Positions 37,467 through 51,596 of a stretch of 64,000 nt of DNA are shown here, in pieces. The notes beneath the pieces were generated by a model. That model saw only the letters and a list, made by a program, of their open reading frames with translations. It was not told where the DNA came from and did not search any database. Position numbers and translations under genes: made by a program. The first letter of the stretch is position 1; each line of letters begins with the position of its first letter. Origin of the DNA: Sepiola atlantica (Eukaryota > Mollusca > Cephalopoda > Sepiida > Sepiolidae); NCBI GenBank assembly GCA_963556195.1, contig CAUVYP010001208.1, positions 5,146,001 through 5,210,000 on the forward strand, read 5' to 3'.

Positions 37467-39882
37467 TTAGCGCGTTTTAAAGTTGATATCGCTTTTGTTT
37501 ATAACTTCCACATTTATTCGAATTGTGCAACGAAACTTTGCACAGATTAGCGGAGTCACATGTACTACTGTAGTACCAAGTTTCAGAAGTGCAGCTCTTG
37601 TACTGCCGGTGATATGTCGATACAAACTGAATACGCAAACTATCAACAAAATTTAGTGCGATTTAAAGTTGATATCGCTTTTGTTTATAACTTCACCATT
37701 CTTTAGAATTGTGCAACGAAACTTTGCAGAGATAAGCGGAGTCACATGCTCTACTGAAGTACCAAGTTTCAGAAGTGCAGCTCTTGTACTGCCGGAGATA
37801 TGTCGATACAAACTGAATACGCAAAACATCGACAAAATTTAGCGCGTTTTAAAGTTGATATCGCTTTTGTTTATAACTTCCACATTTATTCGAATTGTGC
37901 AACGAAACTTTGCACAGATTAGCGAAGTCACATTTTCTACTGAAGTACCAAGTTTCAGAAGTGCAGCTCTTGTACTGCCGGAGATATGTCGATACAAACT
38001 GAATACGCAAAACATCAACAAAATTTAGCCCGTTTTAAAGTTGATATCGCTTTTGTTTATAACTTCCACATTTATTCGAATTGTGCAACGAAACTTTGCA
38101 GACAGTCGCGGAGGCACATTTTCTACTGAAGTACCAAGTTTCAGAAGTGCAGCTCTTGTACTGCCGGAGATATGTCGATACAAACTGAATACGCAAAACA
38201 TCAACAAAATTTAGCGCGTTTTAAAGTTGATATCGCTTTTGTTTATAACTTCCACATTTATTCGAATTGTGCAACGAAACTTTGCACAGATTAGCGGAGT
38301 CACATGTTCTACTGAAGTACCAAGTTTCAGAAGGGCAGCTCTTGTACTGCCGGAGATATGTCGATACAAACTGAATACGCAAAACATCAACAAAATTTAG
38401 CGCGTTTTAAAGTTGATATCGCTTTTGTTTATAACTCTCACATTTATTCGAATTGTGCAACGAAACTTTGTAGACAGTCGCGGATAGGCCTTTTCTACTG
38501 AAGTACCAAGTTTCAGAAGTGCAGCTCTTGTACTGCCGGAGATATGTCGATACAAACTGAATACGCAAAACATCAACAAAATTTAACGCGTTTTAAAGTT
38601 GATATCGCTTTTGCTTATAACTTCCACATTTATTCGAATTGTGAAACGAAACTTTGCAGACCGTCGCGGTGACGCGTTCTACTGAAGTACCAAGTTTCAG
38701 AAGTGCAGCTCTTGTACTGCCGGAGATATGTCGATACAAACTGAATACGCAAAACATCAACAAAATTTAGCGCGTTTTAAAGTTGATATCGCTTTTGTTT
38801 ATAACTTCCACATTTATTCGAATTGTGCAACGAAACTTTGCACAGATTAGCGGAGTCACATTTTCTACTGAGGTACCAAGTTTCAGAAGTGCAGCTCTTG
38901 TACTGCCGGAGATATGTCGATACAAACTGAATACGCAAAACATCAACAAAATTTAGCGCGTTTGAAAGTTGATATCGCTTTTGTTTATAACTTCCACATT
39001 TATTCGAATTGTGCAACGAAACTTTGCAGACAGTCGCGGAGACACATGTTCTACTGAAGTACCAAGTTTCAGAAGTGCAGCTCTTGTACTGCCGGAGATA
39101 TGTCGATACAAACTGAATACGCAAAACATCGACAAAATTTAGCGCGTTTTAAAGTTGATATCGCTTTTGTTTATAACTTCCACATTTATTCGAATTGTGC
39201 AACGAAACTTTGCACAGATTAGCGGAGTCACATTTTCTACTGAAGTACTAAGTTTCAGAAGTGCAGCTCTTGTACTGCCGGAGATATGTCGATACAAACT
39301 GAATACGCAAAACATCGACAAAATTTAGCGCGTTTTATAGTTGATATCGCTTTTGTTTATAACTTCCACATTTATTCGAATTGTGCAACGAAACTTTGCA
39401 CAGATTAGCGGAGTCACATTTTCTACTGAAGTACCAAGTTTCAGAAGTGCAGCTCTTGTACTGCCGGAGATATGTCGATACAAACTGAATACGCAAAACA
39501 TCAACAAAATTTAGCGCGTTTTAAAGTTGATATCGCTTTTGTTTATAACTTCCACATTTATTCGAATTGTGCAACGAAACTTTGCAGACAGTCGCGGATA
39601 GGCCTTTTCTACTGAAGTACCAAGTTTCAGAAGTGCAGCTCTTGTACTGCCGGAGATATGTCGATACAAACTGAATACGCAAAACATCAACACAATTTAG
39701 CGCGTTTTAAAGTTGATATCGCTTTTGTGTATAACTTCCACATTTATTCGAATTGTGCAACGAAACTTTGCAGACAGTCGCGGAGACACATGTTCTACTG
39801 AAGTACCAAGTTTCAGAAGTGCAGCTCTTGTACTGCCGGAGATATGTCGATACAAACTGAATACGCAAAACATCAACAAAAT
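37467..39882. repeat. Mixed block of 13 monomers
   Basis: Monomer order: G (catgtactactg), K1, B, H-like (cacattttc), G, D, E, B, C, B, B, D, C. The E at 38,583 has a net 2-bp loss (gcggtgacgcgttc near 38,671). The junction before 38,025 reads tttagcccg. The K at 37,653 is the last K for 8.5 kb; the next is at 46,205. Confidence 0.83.
39511..39696. repeat. Class D monomer (representative)
   Basis: The window reads gacagtcgcggataggcc then tttt. It differs from B at about ten positions between 75 and 98 without length change, and it contains a StuI site (aggcct). I count 29 D monomers, the first at 23,333 and the last at 63,314. Only the one at 45,275 has lost the site (agggct). None occurs in the first 23.3 kb. 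Position 75 varies (gttgac, gtagac or gcagac). Confidence 0.92.
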
Positions 39883-41183
39883 TTAGCGCGTTTTAAAGTT
39901 GATATCGCTTTTGTTTATAACTTCCACATTTATTCGAATTGTGCAACGAAACTTTGCAGACAGTCGCGGAGGCACATTTTCTACTGAAGTACCAAGTTTC
40001 AGAAGTGCAGCTCTTGTACTGCCGGAGATATGTCGATACAAACTGAATACGCAAAACATCAACAAAATTTAGCGCGTTTTAAAGTTGATATCGCTTTTGT
40101 TTATAACTTCCACATTTATTCGAATTGTGCAACGAAACTTTGCACAGATTAGCGGAGTCACATGTTCTACTGAAGTACCAAGTTTCAGAAGTGCAGCTCT
40201 TGTACTGCCGGAGATATGTCGATACAAACTGAATACGCAAAACATCAACAAAATTTAGCGCGTTTTAAAGTTGATATCGCTTTTGTTTATAACTTCCACA
40301 TTTATTCGAATTGTGCAACGAAACTTTGTAGACAGTCGCGGATAGGCCTTTTCTACTGAAGTACCAAGTTTCAGAAGTGCAGCTCTTGTACTGCCGGAGA
40401 TATGTCGATACAAACTGAATACGCAAAACATCAACAAAATTTAGCGCGTTTTAAAGTTGATATCGCTTTTGTTTATAACTTCCACATTTATTCGAATTGT
40501 GAAACGAAACTTTGCAGACCGTCGCGGAGACACACGTTCTACTGAAGTACTAAGTTTCAGAAGTGCAGCTCTTGTACTGCCGGAGATATGTCGATACAAA
40601 CTGAATACGCAAAACATCAACAAAATTTAGCGCGTTTTAAAGTTGATATCGCTTTTGTTTATAACTTCCACATTTATTCGAATTGTGCAACGAAACTTTG
40701 CACAGATTAGCGGAGTCACATTTTCTACTGAAGTACCAAGTTTCAGAAGTGCAGCTCTTGTACTGCCGGAGATATGTCGATACAAACTGAATACGCAAAA
40801 CATCAACAAAATTTAGCGCGTTTTAAAGTTGATATCGCTTTTGTTTATAACTTCCACATTTATTCGAATTGTGCAACGAAACTTTGCAGACAGTCGCGGA
40901 TAGGCCTTTTCTACTGCAGTACCAAGTTTCAGAGTGCAGCTCTTGTACTGCCGGAGATATGTCGATACAAACTGAATACGCAAAACATCAACAAAATTTA
41001 GCGCGTTTGAAAGTTGATATCGCTTTTGTTTATAACTTCCACATTTATTCGAATTGTGCAACGAAACTTTGCAGACAGTCGCGGAGACACATGTTCTACT
41101 GAAGTACCAAGTTTCAGAAGTGCAGCTCTTGTACTGCCGGAGATATGTCGATACAAACTGAATACGCAAAACATCGACAAAAT
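39883..41183. repeat. First 7-mer HOR, basic copy (1,301 bp)
   Basis: Monomer order: H-like (cacattttc), G, D, E, B, D, C. The second D (40,813) carries ctgcagtacc and a 1-bp deletion, tttcagagtgc, so the unit is 7 x 186 minus 1. Both changes recur in the following copy and identify the unit. Confidence 0.87.
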
Positions 41184-42856
41184 TTAGCGCGTTTTAAAGT
41201 TGATATCGCTTTTGTTTATAACTTCCACATTTATTCGAATTGTGCAACGAAACTTTGCAGACAGTCGCGGAGGCACATTTTCTACTGAAGTACCAAGTTT
41301 CAGAAGTGCAGCTCTTGTACTGCCGGAGATATGTCGATACAAACTGAATACGCAAAACATCAACAAAATTTAGCGCGTTTTAAAGTTGATATCGCTTTTG
41401 TTTATAACTTCCACATTTATTCGAATTGTGCAACGAAACTTTGCACAGATTAGCGGAGTCACATGTTCTACTGAAGTACCAAGTTTCAGAAGTGCAGCTC
41501 TTGTACTGCCGGAGATATGTCGATACAAACTGAATACGCAAAACATCAACAAAATTTAGCGCGTTTTAAAGTTGATATCGCTTTTGTTTATAACTTCCAC
41601 ATTTATTCGAATTGTGCAACGAAACTTTGTAGACAGTCGCGGATAGGCCTTTTCTACTGAAGTACCAAGTTTCAGAAGTGCAGCTCTTGTACTGCCGGAG
41701 ATATGTCGATACAAACTGAATACGCAAAACATCAACAAAATTTAGCGCGTTTTAAAGTTGATATCGCTTTTGTTTATAACTTCCACATTTATTCGAATTG
41801 TGAAACGAAACTTTGCAGACCGTCGCGGAGACACACGTTCTACTGAAGTACTTAGTTTCAGAAGTGCAGCTCTTGTACTGCCGGAGATATGTCGATACAA
41901 ACTGAATACGCAAAACATCAACAAAATTTAGCGCGTTTTAAAGTTGATATCGCTTTTGTTTATAACTTCCACATTTATTCGAATTGTGCAACGAAACTTT
42001 GCACAGATTAGCGGAGTCACATTTTCTACTGAAGTACCAAGTTTCAGAAGTGCAGCTCTTGTACTGCCGGAGATATGTCGATACAAACTGAATACGCAAA
42101 ACATCAACAAAATTTAGCGCGTTTTAAAGTTGATATCGCTTTTGTTTATAACTTCCACATTTATTCGAATTGTGAAACGAAACTTTGCAGACCGTCGCGG
42201 AGACACACGTTCTACTGAAGTACTAAGTTTCAGAAGTGCAGCTCTTGTACTGCCGGAGATATGTCGATACAAACTGAATACGCAAAACATCAACAAAATT
42301 TAGCGCGTTTTAAAGTTGATATCGCTTTTGTTTATAACTTCCACATTTATTCGAATTGTGCAACGAAACTTTGCACAGATTAGCGGAGTCACATTTTCTA
42401 CTGAAGTACCAAGTTTCAGAAGTGCAGCTCTTGTACTGCCGGAGATATGTCGATACAAACTGAATACGCAAAACATCAACAAAATTTAGCGCGTTTTAAA
42501 GTTGATATCGCTTTTGTTTATAACTTCCACATTTATTCGAATTGTGCAACGAAACTTTGCAGACAGTCGCGGATAGGCCTTTTCTACTGCAGTACCAAGT
42601 TTCAGAGTGCAGCTCTTGTACTGCCGGAGATATGTCGATACAAACTGAATACGCAAAACATCAACAAAATTTAGCGCGTTTGAAAGTTGATATCGCTTTT
42701 GTTTATAACTTCCACATTTATTCGAATTGTGCAACGAAACTTTGCAGACAGTCGCGGAGACACATGTTCTACTGAAGTACCAAGTTTCAGAAGTGCAGCT
42801 CTTGTACTGCCGGAGATATGTCGATACAAACTGAATACGCAAAACATCGACAAAAT
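41184..42856. repeat. First 7-mer HOR, copy enlarged by an E,B dimer (1,673 bp)
   Basis: Monomer order: H-like, G, D, E, B, E, B, D with the same ctgcagtacc and 1-bp deletion, C. Compared with the preceding copy, one extra E,B pair (372 bp) is present. The first E reads gtacttagtttc and the second gtactaagtttc, the latter as in the 40,441 E, so the extra pair could come from exchange with the preceding copy and not simple slippage. Confidence 0.85.
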
Positions 42857-45274
42857 TTAGCGCGTTTTAAAGTTGATATCGCTTTTGTTTATAACTTCCA
42901 CATTTATTCGAATTGTGCAACGAAACTTTGTAGACAGTCGCGGATAGGCCTTTTCTACTGAAGTACCAAGTTTCAGAAGTGCAGCTCTTGTACTGCCGGA
43001 GATATGTCGATACAAACTGAATACGCAAAACATCAACAAAATTTAGCGCGTTTTAAAGTTGATATCGCTTTTGCTTATAACTTCCACATTTATTCGAATT
43101 GTGAAACGAAACTTTGCAGACCGTCGCGGAGACACACGTTCTACTGAAGTACCAAGTTTCAGAAGTGCAGCTCTTGTACTGCCGGAGATATGTCGATACA
43201 AACTGAATACGCAAAACATCAACAAAATTCAGCGCGTTTTAAAGTTGATATCGCTTTTGTTTATAACTTCCACATTTATTCGAATTGTGCAACGAAACTT
43301 TGCACAGATTAGCGGAGTCACATTTTCTACTGAAGTACCAAGTTTCAGAAGTGCAGCTCTTGTACTGCCGGAGATATGTCGATACAAACTGAATACGCAA
43401 AACATCAACAAAATTTAGCGCGTTTGAAAGTTGATATCGCTTTTGTTTATAACTTCCACATTTATTCGAATTGTGCAACGAAACTTTGCAGACAGTCGCG
43501 GAGACACATGTTCTACTGAAGTACCAAGTTTCAGAAGTGCAGCCCTTGTACTGCCGGAGATATGTCGATACAAACTGAATACGCAAAACATCGACAAAAT
43601 TTAGCGCGTTTTAAAGTTGATATCGCTTTTGTTTATAACTTCCACATTTATTCGAATTGTGCAACGAAACTTTGCACAGATTAGCGGAGTCACATTTTCT
43701 ACTGAAGTACTAAGTTTCAGAAGTGCAGCTCTTGTACTGCCGGAGATATGTCGATACAAACTGAATACGCAAAACATCGACAAAATTTAGCGCGTTTTAA
43801 AGTTGATATCGCTTTTGTTTATAACTTCCACATTTATTCGAATTGTGCAACGAAACTTTGCACAGATTAGCGGAGTCACATTTTTTACTGAAGTACCAAG
43901 TTTCAGAAGTGCAGCTCTTGTACTGCCGGACATATGTCGATACAAACTGAATACGCAAAACATCAACAAAATTTAGCGCGTTTTAAAGTTGATATCGCTT
44001 TTGTTTATAACTTCCACATTTATTCGAATTGTGCAACGAAACTTTGCAGACAGTCGCGGAGACACATGTTCTACTGAAGTACCAAGTTTCAGAAGTGCAG
44101 CTCTTGTACTGCCGGAGATATGTCGACACAAACTGAATACGCAAAACATCAACAAAATTTAGCGCGTTTTAAAGTTGATATCGCTTTTGTTTATAACTTC
44201 CACATTTATTCGAATTGTGCAACGAAACTTTGTAGACAGTCGCGGATAGGCCTTTTCTACTGAAGTACCAAGTTTCAGAAGTGCAGCTCTTGTACTGCCG
44301 GAGATATGTCGATACAAACTGAATACGCAAAACATCAACAAAATTTAGCGCGTTTTAAAGTTGATATCGCTTTTGCTTATAACTTCCACATTTATTCGAA
44401 TTGTGAAACGAAACTTTGCAGACCGTCGCGGAGACACACGTTCTACTGAAGTACCAAGTTTCAGAAGTGCAGCTCTTGTACTGCCGGAGATATGTCGATA
44501 CAAACTGAATACGCAAAACATCAACAAAATTTAGCGCGTTTTAAAGTTGATATCGCTTTTGTTTATAACTTCCACATTTATTCGAATTGTGCAACGAAAC
44601 TTTGCACAGATTAGCGGAGTCACATTTTCTACTGAAGTACCAAGTTTCAAAAGTGCAGCTCTTGTACTGCCGGAGATATGTCGATACAAACTGAATACGC
44701 AAAACATCAACAAAATTTAGCGCGTTTGAAAGTTGATATCGCTTTTGTTTATAACTTCCACATTTATTCGAATTGTGCAACGAAACTTTGCAGACAGTCG
44801 CGGAGACACATGTTCTACTGAAGTACCAAGTTTCAGAAGTGCAGCCCTTGTACTGCCGGAGATATGTCGATACAAACTGAATACGCAAAACATCGACAAA
44901 ATTTAGCGCGTTTTAAAGTTGATATCGCTTTTGTTTATAACTTCCACATTTATTCGAATTGTGCAACGAAACTTTGCACAGATTAGCGGAGTCACATTTT
45001 CTACTGAAGTACTAAGTTTCAGAAGTGCAGCTCTTGTACTGCCGGAGATATGTCGATACAAACTGAATACGCAAAACATCGACAAATTTTAGCGCGTTTT
45101 AAAGTGGATATCGCTTTTGTTTATAACTTCCACATTTATTCGAATTGTGCAACGAAACTTTGCACAGATTAGCGGAGTCACATTTTCTACTGAAGTACCA
45201 AGTTTCAGAAGTGCAGCTCTTGTACTGCCGGAGATATGTCGATACAAACTGAATACGTAAAACATCAACAAAAT
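42857..45274. repeat. Second 7-mer HOR, about two copies (1,302-bp unit)
   Basis: Monomer order: D, E, B, C, B, B, C (42,857-44,158) then D, E, B, C, B, B (44,159-45,274), where D replaces the final C. Shared markers are tgcttataac in E and gcagcccttgtac near 43,545 and 44,845. Differences include tttcaaaagtg near 44,646 and gtcgacacaaac near 44,125. The word differs from the 39,883 7-mer although both contain D, E, B and D or C. Confidence 0.86.
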
Positions 45275-45832
45275 TTAGCGCGTTTTAAAGTTGATATCGC
45301 TTTTGTTTATAACTTCCACATTTATTCGAATTGTGCAACGAAACTTTGCAGACAGTCGCGGATAGGGCTTTTCTACTGAAGTACCAAGTTTCAGAAGTGC
45401 AGCTCTTGTACTGCCGGAGATATGTCGATACAAACTGAATACGCAAAACATCAACAAAATTTAGCGCGTTTTAAAGTTGATATCGCTTTTGTTTATAACT
45501 TCCACATTTATTCGAATTGTGCAACGAAACTTTGCAGACAGTCGCGGAGACACATGTTCTACTGAAGTACCAAGTTTCAGAAGTGCAGCTCTTGTACTGC
45601 CGGAGATATGTCGATACAAACTGAATACGCAAAACATCAACAAAATTTAGCGCGTTTTAAAGTTGATATCGCTTTTGTTTATAACTTCCACATTTATTCG
45701 AATTGTGCAACGAAACTTTGCACAGATTAGCGGAGTCACATGTTCTACTGAAGTACCAAGTTTCAGAAGTGCAGCTCTTGTACTGCCGGAGATATGTCGA
45801 TACAAACTGAATACGCAAAACATCAACAAAAT
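45275..45832. repeat. Three linking monomers D, C, G
   Basis: The D here reads gatagggctttt, the only D without the StuI site. C and G are typical. The G at 45,647 has counterparts at 47,506 and 49,365, the last monomers of the two 10-mers that follow. Confidence 0.8.
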
Positions 45833-48800
45833 TTAGCGCGTTTTAAAGTTGATATCGCTTTTGTTTATAACTTCCACATTTATTCGAATTGTGCAACGAA
45901 ACTTTGCCCAGATTAGCAGAGTCACATTTTCTACTGAAGTACCAAGTTTCAGAAGTGCAGCTCTTGTACTGCCGGAGATATGTCGATACAAACTGAATAC
46001 GCAAAACATCAACAAAATTTAGCGCGTTTGAAAGTTGATATCGCTTTTGTTTATAACTTCCACATTTATTCGAATTGTGCAACGAAACTTTGCAGACAGT
46101 CGCGGAGACACATGTTCTACTGAAGTACCAAGTTTCAGAAGTGCAGCTCTTGTACTGCCGGAGATATGTCGATACAAACTGAATACGCAAACTATCAACA
46201 AATTGATTGCGATTCAAAGTTGATATCGCTTTTGTTTATAACTTCACCATTCTTTAGAATTGTGCAACGAAACTTTGCAGGGATACGCGGAGTCACATGC
46301 TCTACTGAAGTACCAAGTTTCAGAAGTGCAGCTCTTGTACTGCCGGAGATATGTCGATACAAACTGAATACGCAAAACATCGACAAAATTTAGCGCGTTT
46401 TAAAGTTGATATCGCTTTTGTTTATAACTTCCACATTTATTCGAATTGTGCAACGAAACTTTGCAGACAGTCGCGGATAGGCCTTTTCTACTGAAGTACC
46501 AAGTTTCAGAAGTGCAGCTCTTGTACTGCCGGAGATATGTCGATACAAACTGAATACGCAAAACATCAACAAAATTTAGCGCGTTTTAAAGTTGATATCG
46601 CTTTTGTTTATAACTTCCACATTTATTCGAATTGTGCAACGAAACTTTGCACAGATTAGCGGAGTCACATTTTCTACTGAAGTACCAAGTTTCAGAAGTG
46701 CAGCTCTTGTACTGCCGGAGATATGTCGATACAAACTGAATACGCAAACTATCAACAAAATTGATTGCGATTGAAAGTTGATATCGCTTTTGTTTATAAC
46801 TTCACCATTCTTTAGAATTGTGCAACGAAACTTTGCAGGGATACGCGGAGTCACATGCTCTACTGAAGTACCAAGTTTCAGAAGTGCAGCTCTTGTACTG
46901 CCGGAGATATGTCGATACAAACTGAATACGCAAAACATCGACAAAATTTAGCGCGTTTTAAAGTTGATATCGCTTTTGTTTATAACTTCCACATTTATTC
47001 GAATTGTGCAACGAAACTTTGCACAGATTAGCGGAGTCACATGTTCTACTGAAGTACTAAGTTTCAGAAGTGCAGCTCTTGTACTGCCGGAGATATGTCG
47101 ATACAAACTGAATACGCAAAACATCGACAAAATTTAGCGCGTTTTAAAGTTGATATCGCTTTTGTTTATAACTTCCACATTTATTCGAATTGTGCAACGA
47201 AACTTTGCAGACAGTCGCGGATAGGCCTTTTCTACTGAGGTACCAAGTTTCAGAAGTGCAGCTCTTGTACTGCCGGAGATATGTCGATACAAACTGAATA
47301 CGCAAAACATCAACAAAATTTAGCGCGTTTTAAAGTTGATATCGCTTTTGTTTATAACTTCCACATTTATTCGAATTGTGCAACGAAACTTTGCACAGAT
47401 TAGCGGAGTCACATTTTCTACTGAAGTACCAAGTTTCAGAAGTGCAGCTCTTGTACTGCCGGAGATATGTCGATACAAACTGAATACGCAAAACATCAAC
47501 AAAATTTAGCGCGTTTTAAAGTTGATATCGCTTTTGTTTATAACTTCCACATTTATTCGAATTGTGCAACGAAACTTTGCACAGATTAGCGGAGTCACAT
47601 GTTCTACTGAAGTACCAAGTTTCAGAAGTGCAGCTCTTGTACTGCCGGAGATATGTCGATACAAACTGAATACGCAAAACATCAACAAAATTTAGCGCGT
47701 TTTAAAGTTGATATCGCTTTTGTTTATAACTTCCACATTTATTCGAATTGTGCAACGAAACTTTGCCCAGATTAGCGGAGTCACATTTTCTACTGAAGTA
47801 CCAAGTTTCAGAAGTGCAGCTCTTGTACTGCCGGAGATATGTCGATACAAACTGAATACGCAAAACATCAACAAAATTTAGCGCGTTTGAAAGTTGATAT
47901 CGCTTTTGTTTATAACTTCCACATTTATTCGAATTGTGCAACGAAACTTTGCAGACAGTCGCGGAGACACATGTTCTACTGAAGTACCAAGTTTCAGAAG
48001 TGCAGCTCTTGTACTGCCGGAGATATGTCGATACAAACTGAATACGCAAACTATCAACAAATTGATTGCGATTCAAAGTTGATATCGCTTTTGTTTATAA
48101 CTTCACCATTCTTTAGAATTGTGCAACGAAACTTTGCAGGGATACGCGGAGTCACATGCTCTACTGAAGTACCAAGTTTCAGAAGTGCAGCTCTTGTACT
48201 GCCGGAGATATGTCGATACAAACTGAATACGCAAAACATCGACAAAATTTAGCGCGTTTTAAAGTTGATATCGCTTTTGTTTATAACTTCCACATTTATT
48301 CGAATTGTGCAACGAAACTTTGCAGACAGTCGCGGATAGGCCTTTTCTACTGAAGTACCAAGTTTCAGAAGTGCAGCTCTTGTACTGCCGGAGATATGTC
48401 GATACAAACTGAATACGCAAAACATCAACAAAATTTAGCGCGTTTTAAAGTTGATATCGCTTTTGTTTATAACTTCCACATTTATTCGAATTGTGCAACG
48501 AAACTTTGCACAGATTAGCGGAGTCACATTTTCTACTGAAGTACCAAGTTTCAGAAGTGCAGCTCTTGTACTGCCGGAGATATGTCGATACAAACTGAAT
48601 ACGCAAACTATCAACAAAATTGATTGCGATTGAAAGTTGATATCGCTTTTGTTTATAACTTCACCATTCTTTAGAATTGTGCAACGAAACTTTGCAGGGA
48701 TACGCGGAGTCACATGCTCTACTGAAGTACCAAGTTTCAGAAGTGCAGCTCTTGTACTGCCGGAGATATGTCGATACAAACTGAATACGCAAAACATCGA

Positions 48801-49550
48801 CAAAATTTAGCGCGTTTTAAAGTTGATATCGCTTTTGTTTATAACTTCCACATTTATTCGAATTGTGCAACGAAACTTTGCACAGATTAGCGGAGTCACA
48901 TGTTCTACTGAAGTACTAAGTTTCAGAAGTGCAGCTCTTGTACTGCCGGAGATATGTCGATACAAACTGAATACGCAAAACATCGACAAAATTTAGCGCG
49001 TTTTAAAGTTGATATCGCTTTTGTTTATAACTTCCACATTTATTCGAATTGTGCAACGAAACTTTGCAGACAGTCGCGGATAGGCCTTTTCTACTGAGGT
49101 ACCAAGTTTCAGAAGTGCAGCTCTTGTACTGCCGGAGATATGTCGATACAAACTGAATACGCAAAACATCAACAAAATTTAGCGCGTTTTAAAGTTGATA
49201 TCGCTTTTGTTTATAACTTCCACATTTATTCGAATTGTGCAACGAAACTTTGCACAGATTAGCGGAGTCACATTTTCTACTGAAGTACCAAGTTTCAGAA
49301 GTGCAGCTCTTGTACTGCCGGAGATATGTCGATACAAACTGAATACGCAAAACATCAACAAAATTTAGCGCGTTTTAAAGTTGATATCGCTTTTGTTTAT
49401 AACTTCCACATTTATTCGAATTGTGCAACGAAACTTTGCACAGATTAGCGGAGTCACATGTTCTACTGAAGTACCAAGTTTCAGAAGTGCAGCTCTTGTA
49501 CTGCCGGAGATATGTCGATACAAACTGAATACGCAAAACATCAACAAAAT
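45833..49550. repeat. 10-mer HOR, two copies (1,859 bp each)
   Basis: Monomer order, twice (from 45,833 and 47,692): B with gcccagatt, C ending actatcaac, K2 with a 1-bp deletion at its edge (caacaaattg), D, B ending actatcaac, K2, G with ctaagtttc, D with ctgaggtacc, B, G. I noticed one difference: gattagcag near 45,912 against gattagcgg near 47,771. Two K2 monomers three monomers apart in each unit contrast with the K-free stretch just before. Confidence 0.9.
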
Positions 49551-51596
49551 TTAGCGCGTTTTAAAGTTGATATCGCTTTTGTTTATAACTTCCACATTTA
49601 TTCGAATTGTGCAACGAAACTTTGCACAGATTAGCGGAGTCACATGTACTACTGAAGTACCAAGTTTCAGAAGTGCAGCTCTTGTACTGCCGGAGATATG
49701 TCGATACAAACTGAATACGCAAAACATCAACAAAATTTAGCGCGTTTTAAAGTTGATATCGCTTTTGTTTATAACTTCCACATTTATTCGAATTGTGCAA
49801 CGAAACTTTGCACAGATAAGCGGAGTCACATTTTCTACTGAAGTACCAAGTTTCAGAAGTGCAGCTCTTGTACTGCCGGAGATATGTCGATACAAACTGA
49901 ATACGCAAAACATCAACAAAATTTAGCGCGTTTGAAAGTTGATATCGCTTTTGTTTATAACTTCCACATTTATTCGAATTGTGCAACGAAACTTTGCAGA
50001 CAGTCGCGGAGACACATGTTCTACTGAAGTACCAAGTTTCAGAAGTGCAGCTCTTGTACTGCCGGAGATATGTCGATACAAACTGAATACGCAAACTATC
50101 AACAAAATTGATTGCGATTTAAAGTTGATATCGCTTTTGTTTATAACTTCACCATTCTTTAGAATTGTGCAACGAAACTTTGCAGAGATACGCGGAGTCA
50201 CATGCTCTACTGAAGTACCAAGTTTCAGAAGTGCAGCTCTTGTACTGCCGGAGATATGTCGATACAAACTGAATACGCAAAACATCGACAAAATTTAGCG
50301 CGTTTTAAAGTTGATATCGCTTTTGTTTATAACTTCCACATTTATTCGAATTGTGCAACGAAACTTTGCACAGATTAGCGGAGTCACATTTTCTACTGAA
50401 GTACTAAGTTTCAGAAGTGCAGCTCTTGTACTGCCGGACATATGTCGATACAAACTGAATACGCAAAACATCGACAAAATTTAGCGCGTTTTAAAGTTGA
50501 TATCGCTTTTGTTTATAACTTCCACATTTATTCGAATTGTGCAACGAAACTTTGCAGACAGTCGCGGATAGGCCTTTTCTACTGAAGTACCAAGTTTCAG
50601 AAGTGCAGCTCTTGTACTGCCGGAGATATGTCGATACAAACTGAATACGCAAAACATCAACAAAATTTAGCGCGTTTTAAAGTTGATATCGCTTTTGTTT
50701 ATAACTTCCACATTTATTCGAATTGTGCAACGAAACTTTGCACAGATTAGCGGAGTCACATTTTCTACTAAAGTACCAAGTTTCAGAAGTGCAGCTCTTG
50801 TACTGCCGGAGATATGTCGATACAAACTGAATACGCAAAACATCAACAAAATTTAGCGCGTTTTAAAGTTGATATCGCTTTTGTTTATAACTTCCACATT
50901 TATTCGAATTGTGCAACGAAACTTTGCAGACAGTCGCGGAGACACATGTTCTACTGAAGTACCAAGTTTCAGAAGTGCAGCTCTTGTACTGCCGGAGATA
51001 TGTCGATACAAACTGAATACGCAAAACATCAACAAAATTTAGCGCGTTTTAAAGTTGATATCGCTTTTGTTTATAACTTCCACATTTATTCGAATTGTGC
51101 AACGAAACTTTGCACAGATTAGCGGAGTCACAGGTTCTACTGAAGTACCAAGTTTCAGAAGTGCAGCTCTTGTACTGCCGGAGATATGTCGATACAAACT
51201 GAATACGCAAAACATCAACAAAATTTAGCGCGTTTTAAAGTTGATATCGCTTTTGTTTATAACTTCCACATTTATTCGAATTGTGCAACGAAACTTTGCA
51301 CAGATTAGCGGAGTCACATGTACTACTGAAGTACCAAGTTTCAGAAGTGCAGCTCTTGTACTGCCGGTGATATGTCGATACAAACTGAATACGCAAACTA
51401 TCAACAAAATTTAGTGCGATTTAAAGTTGATATCGCTTTTGTTTATAACTTCACCATTCTTTAGAATTGTGCAACGAAACTTTGCAGAGATAAGCGGAGT
51501 CACATGCTCTACTGAAGTACCAAGTTTCAGAAGTGCAGCTTTTGTACTGCCGGAGATATGTCGATACAAACTGAATACGCAAAACATCGACAAAAT
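49551..51596. repeat. Mixed block of 11 monomers
   Basis: Monomer order: G (catgtactactg), B, C, K2, B, D, B, C, G, G (catgtactactg, ccggtgatatg), K1. The run B, C, K2, B, D, B, C, G from 49,737 is the same word that opens the 12-mer at 51,597, so this is a related, shorter form. The C monomer junction and tacatatgtcg-type changes (ccggacatatg near 50,436) are private. Confidence 0.83.
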
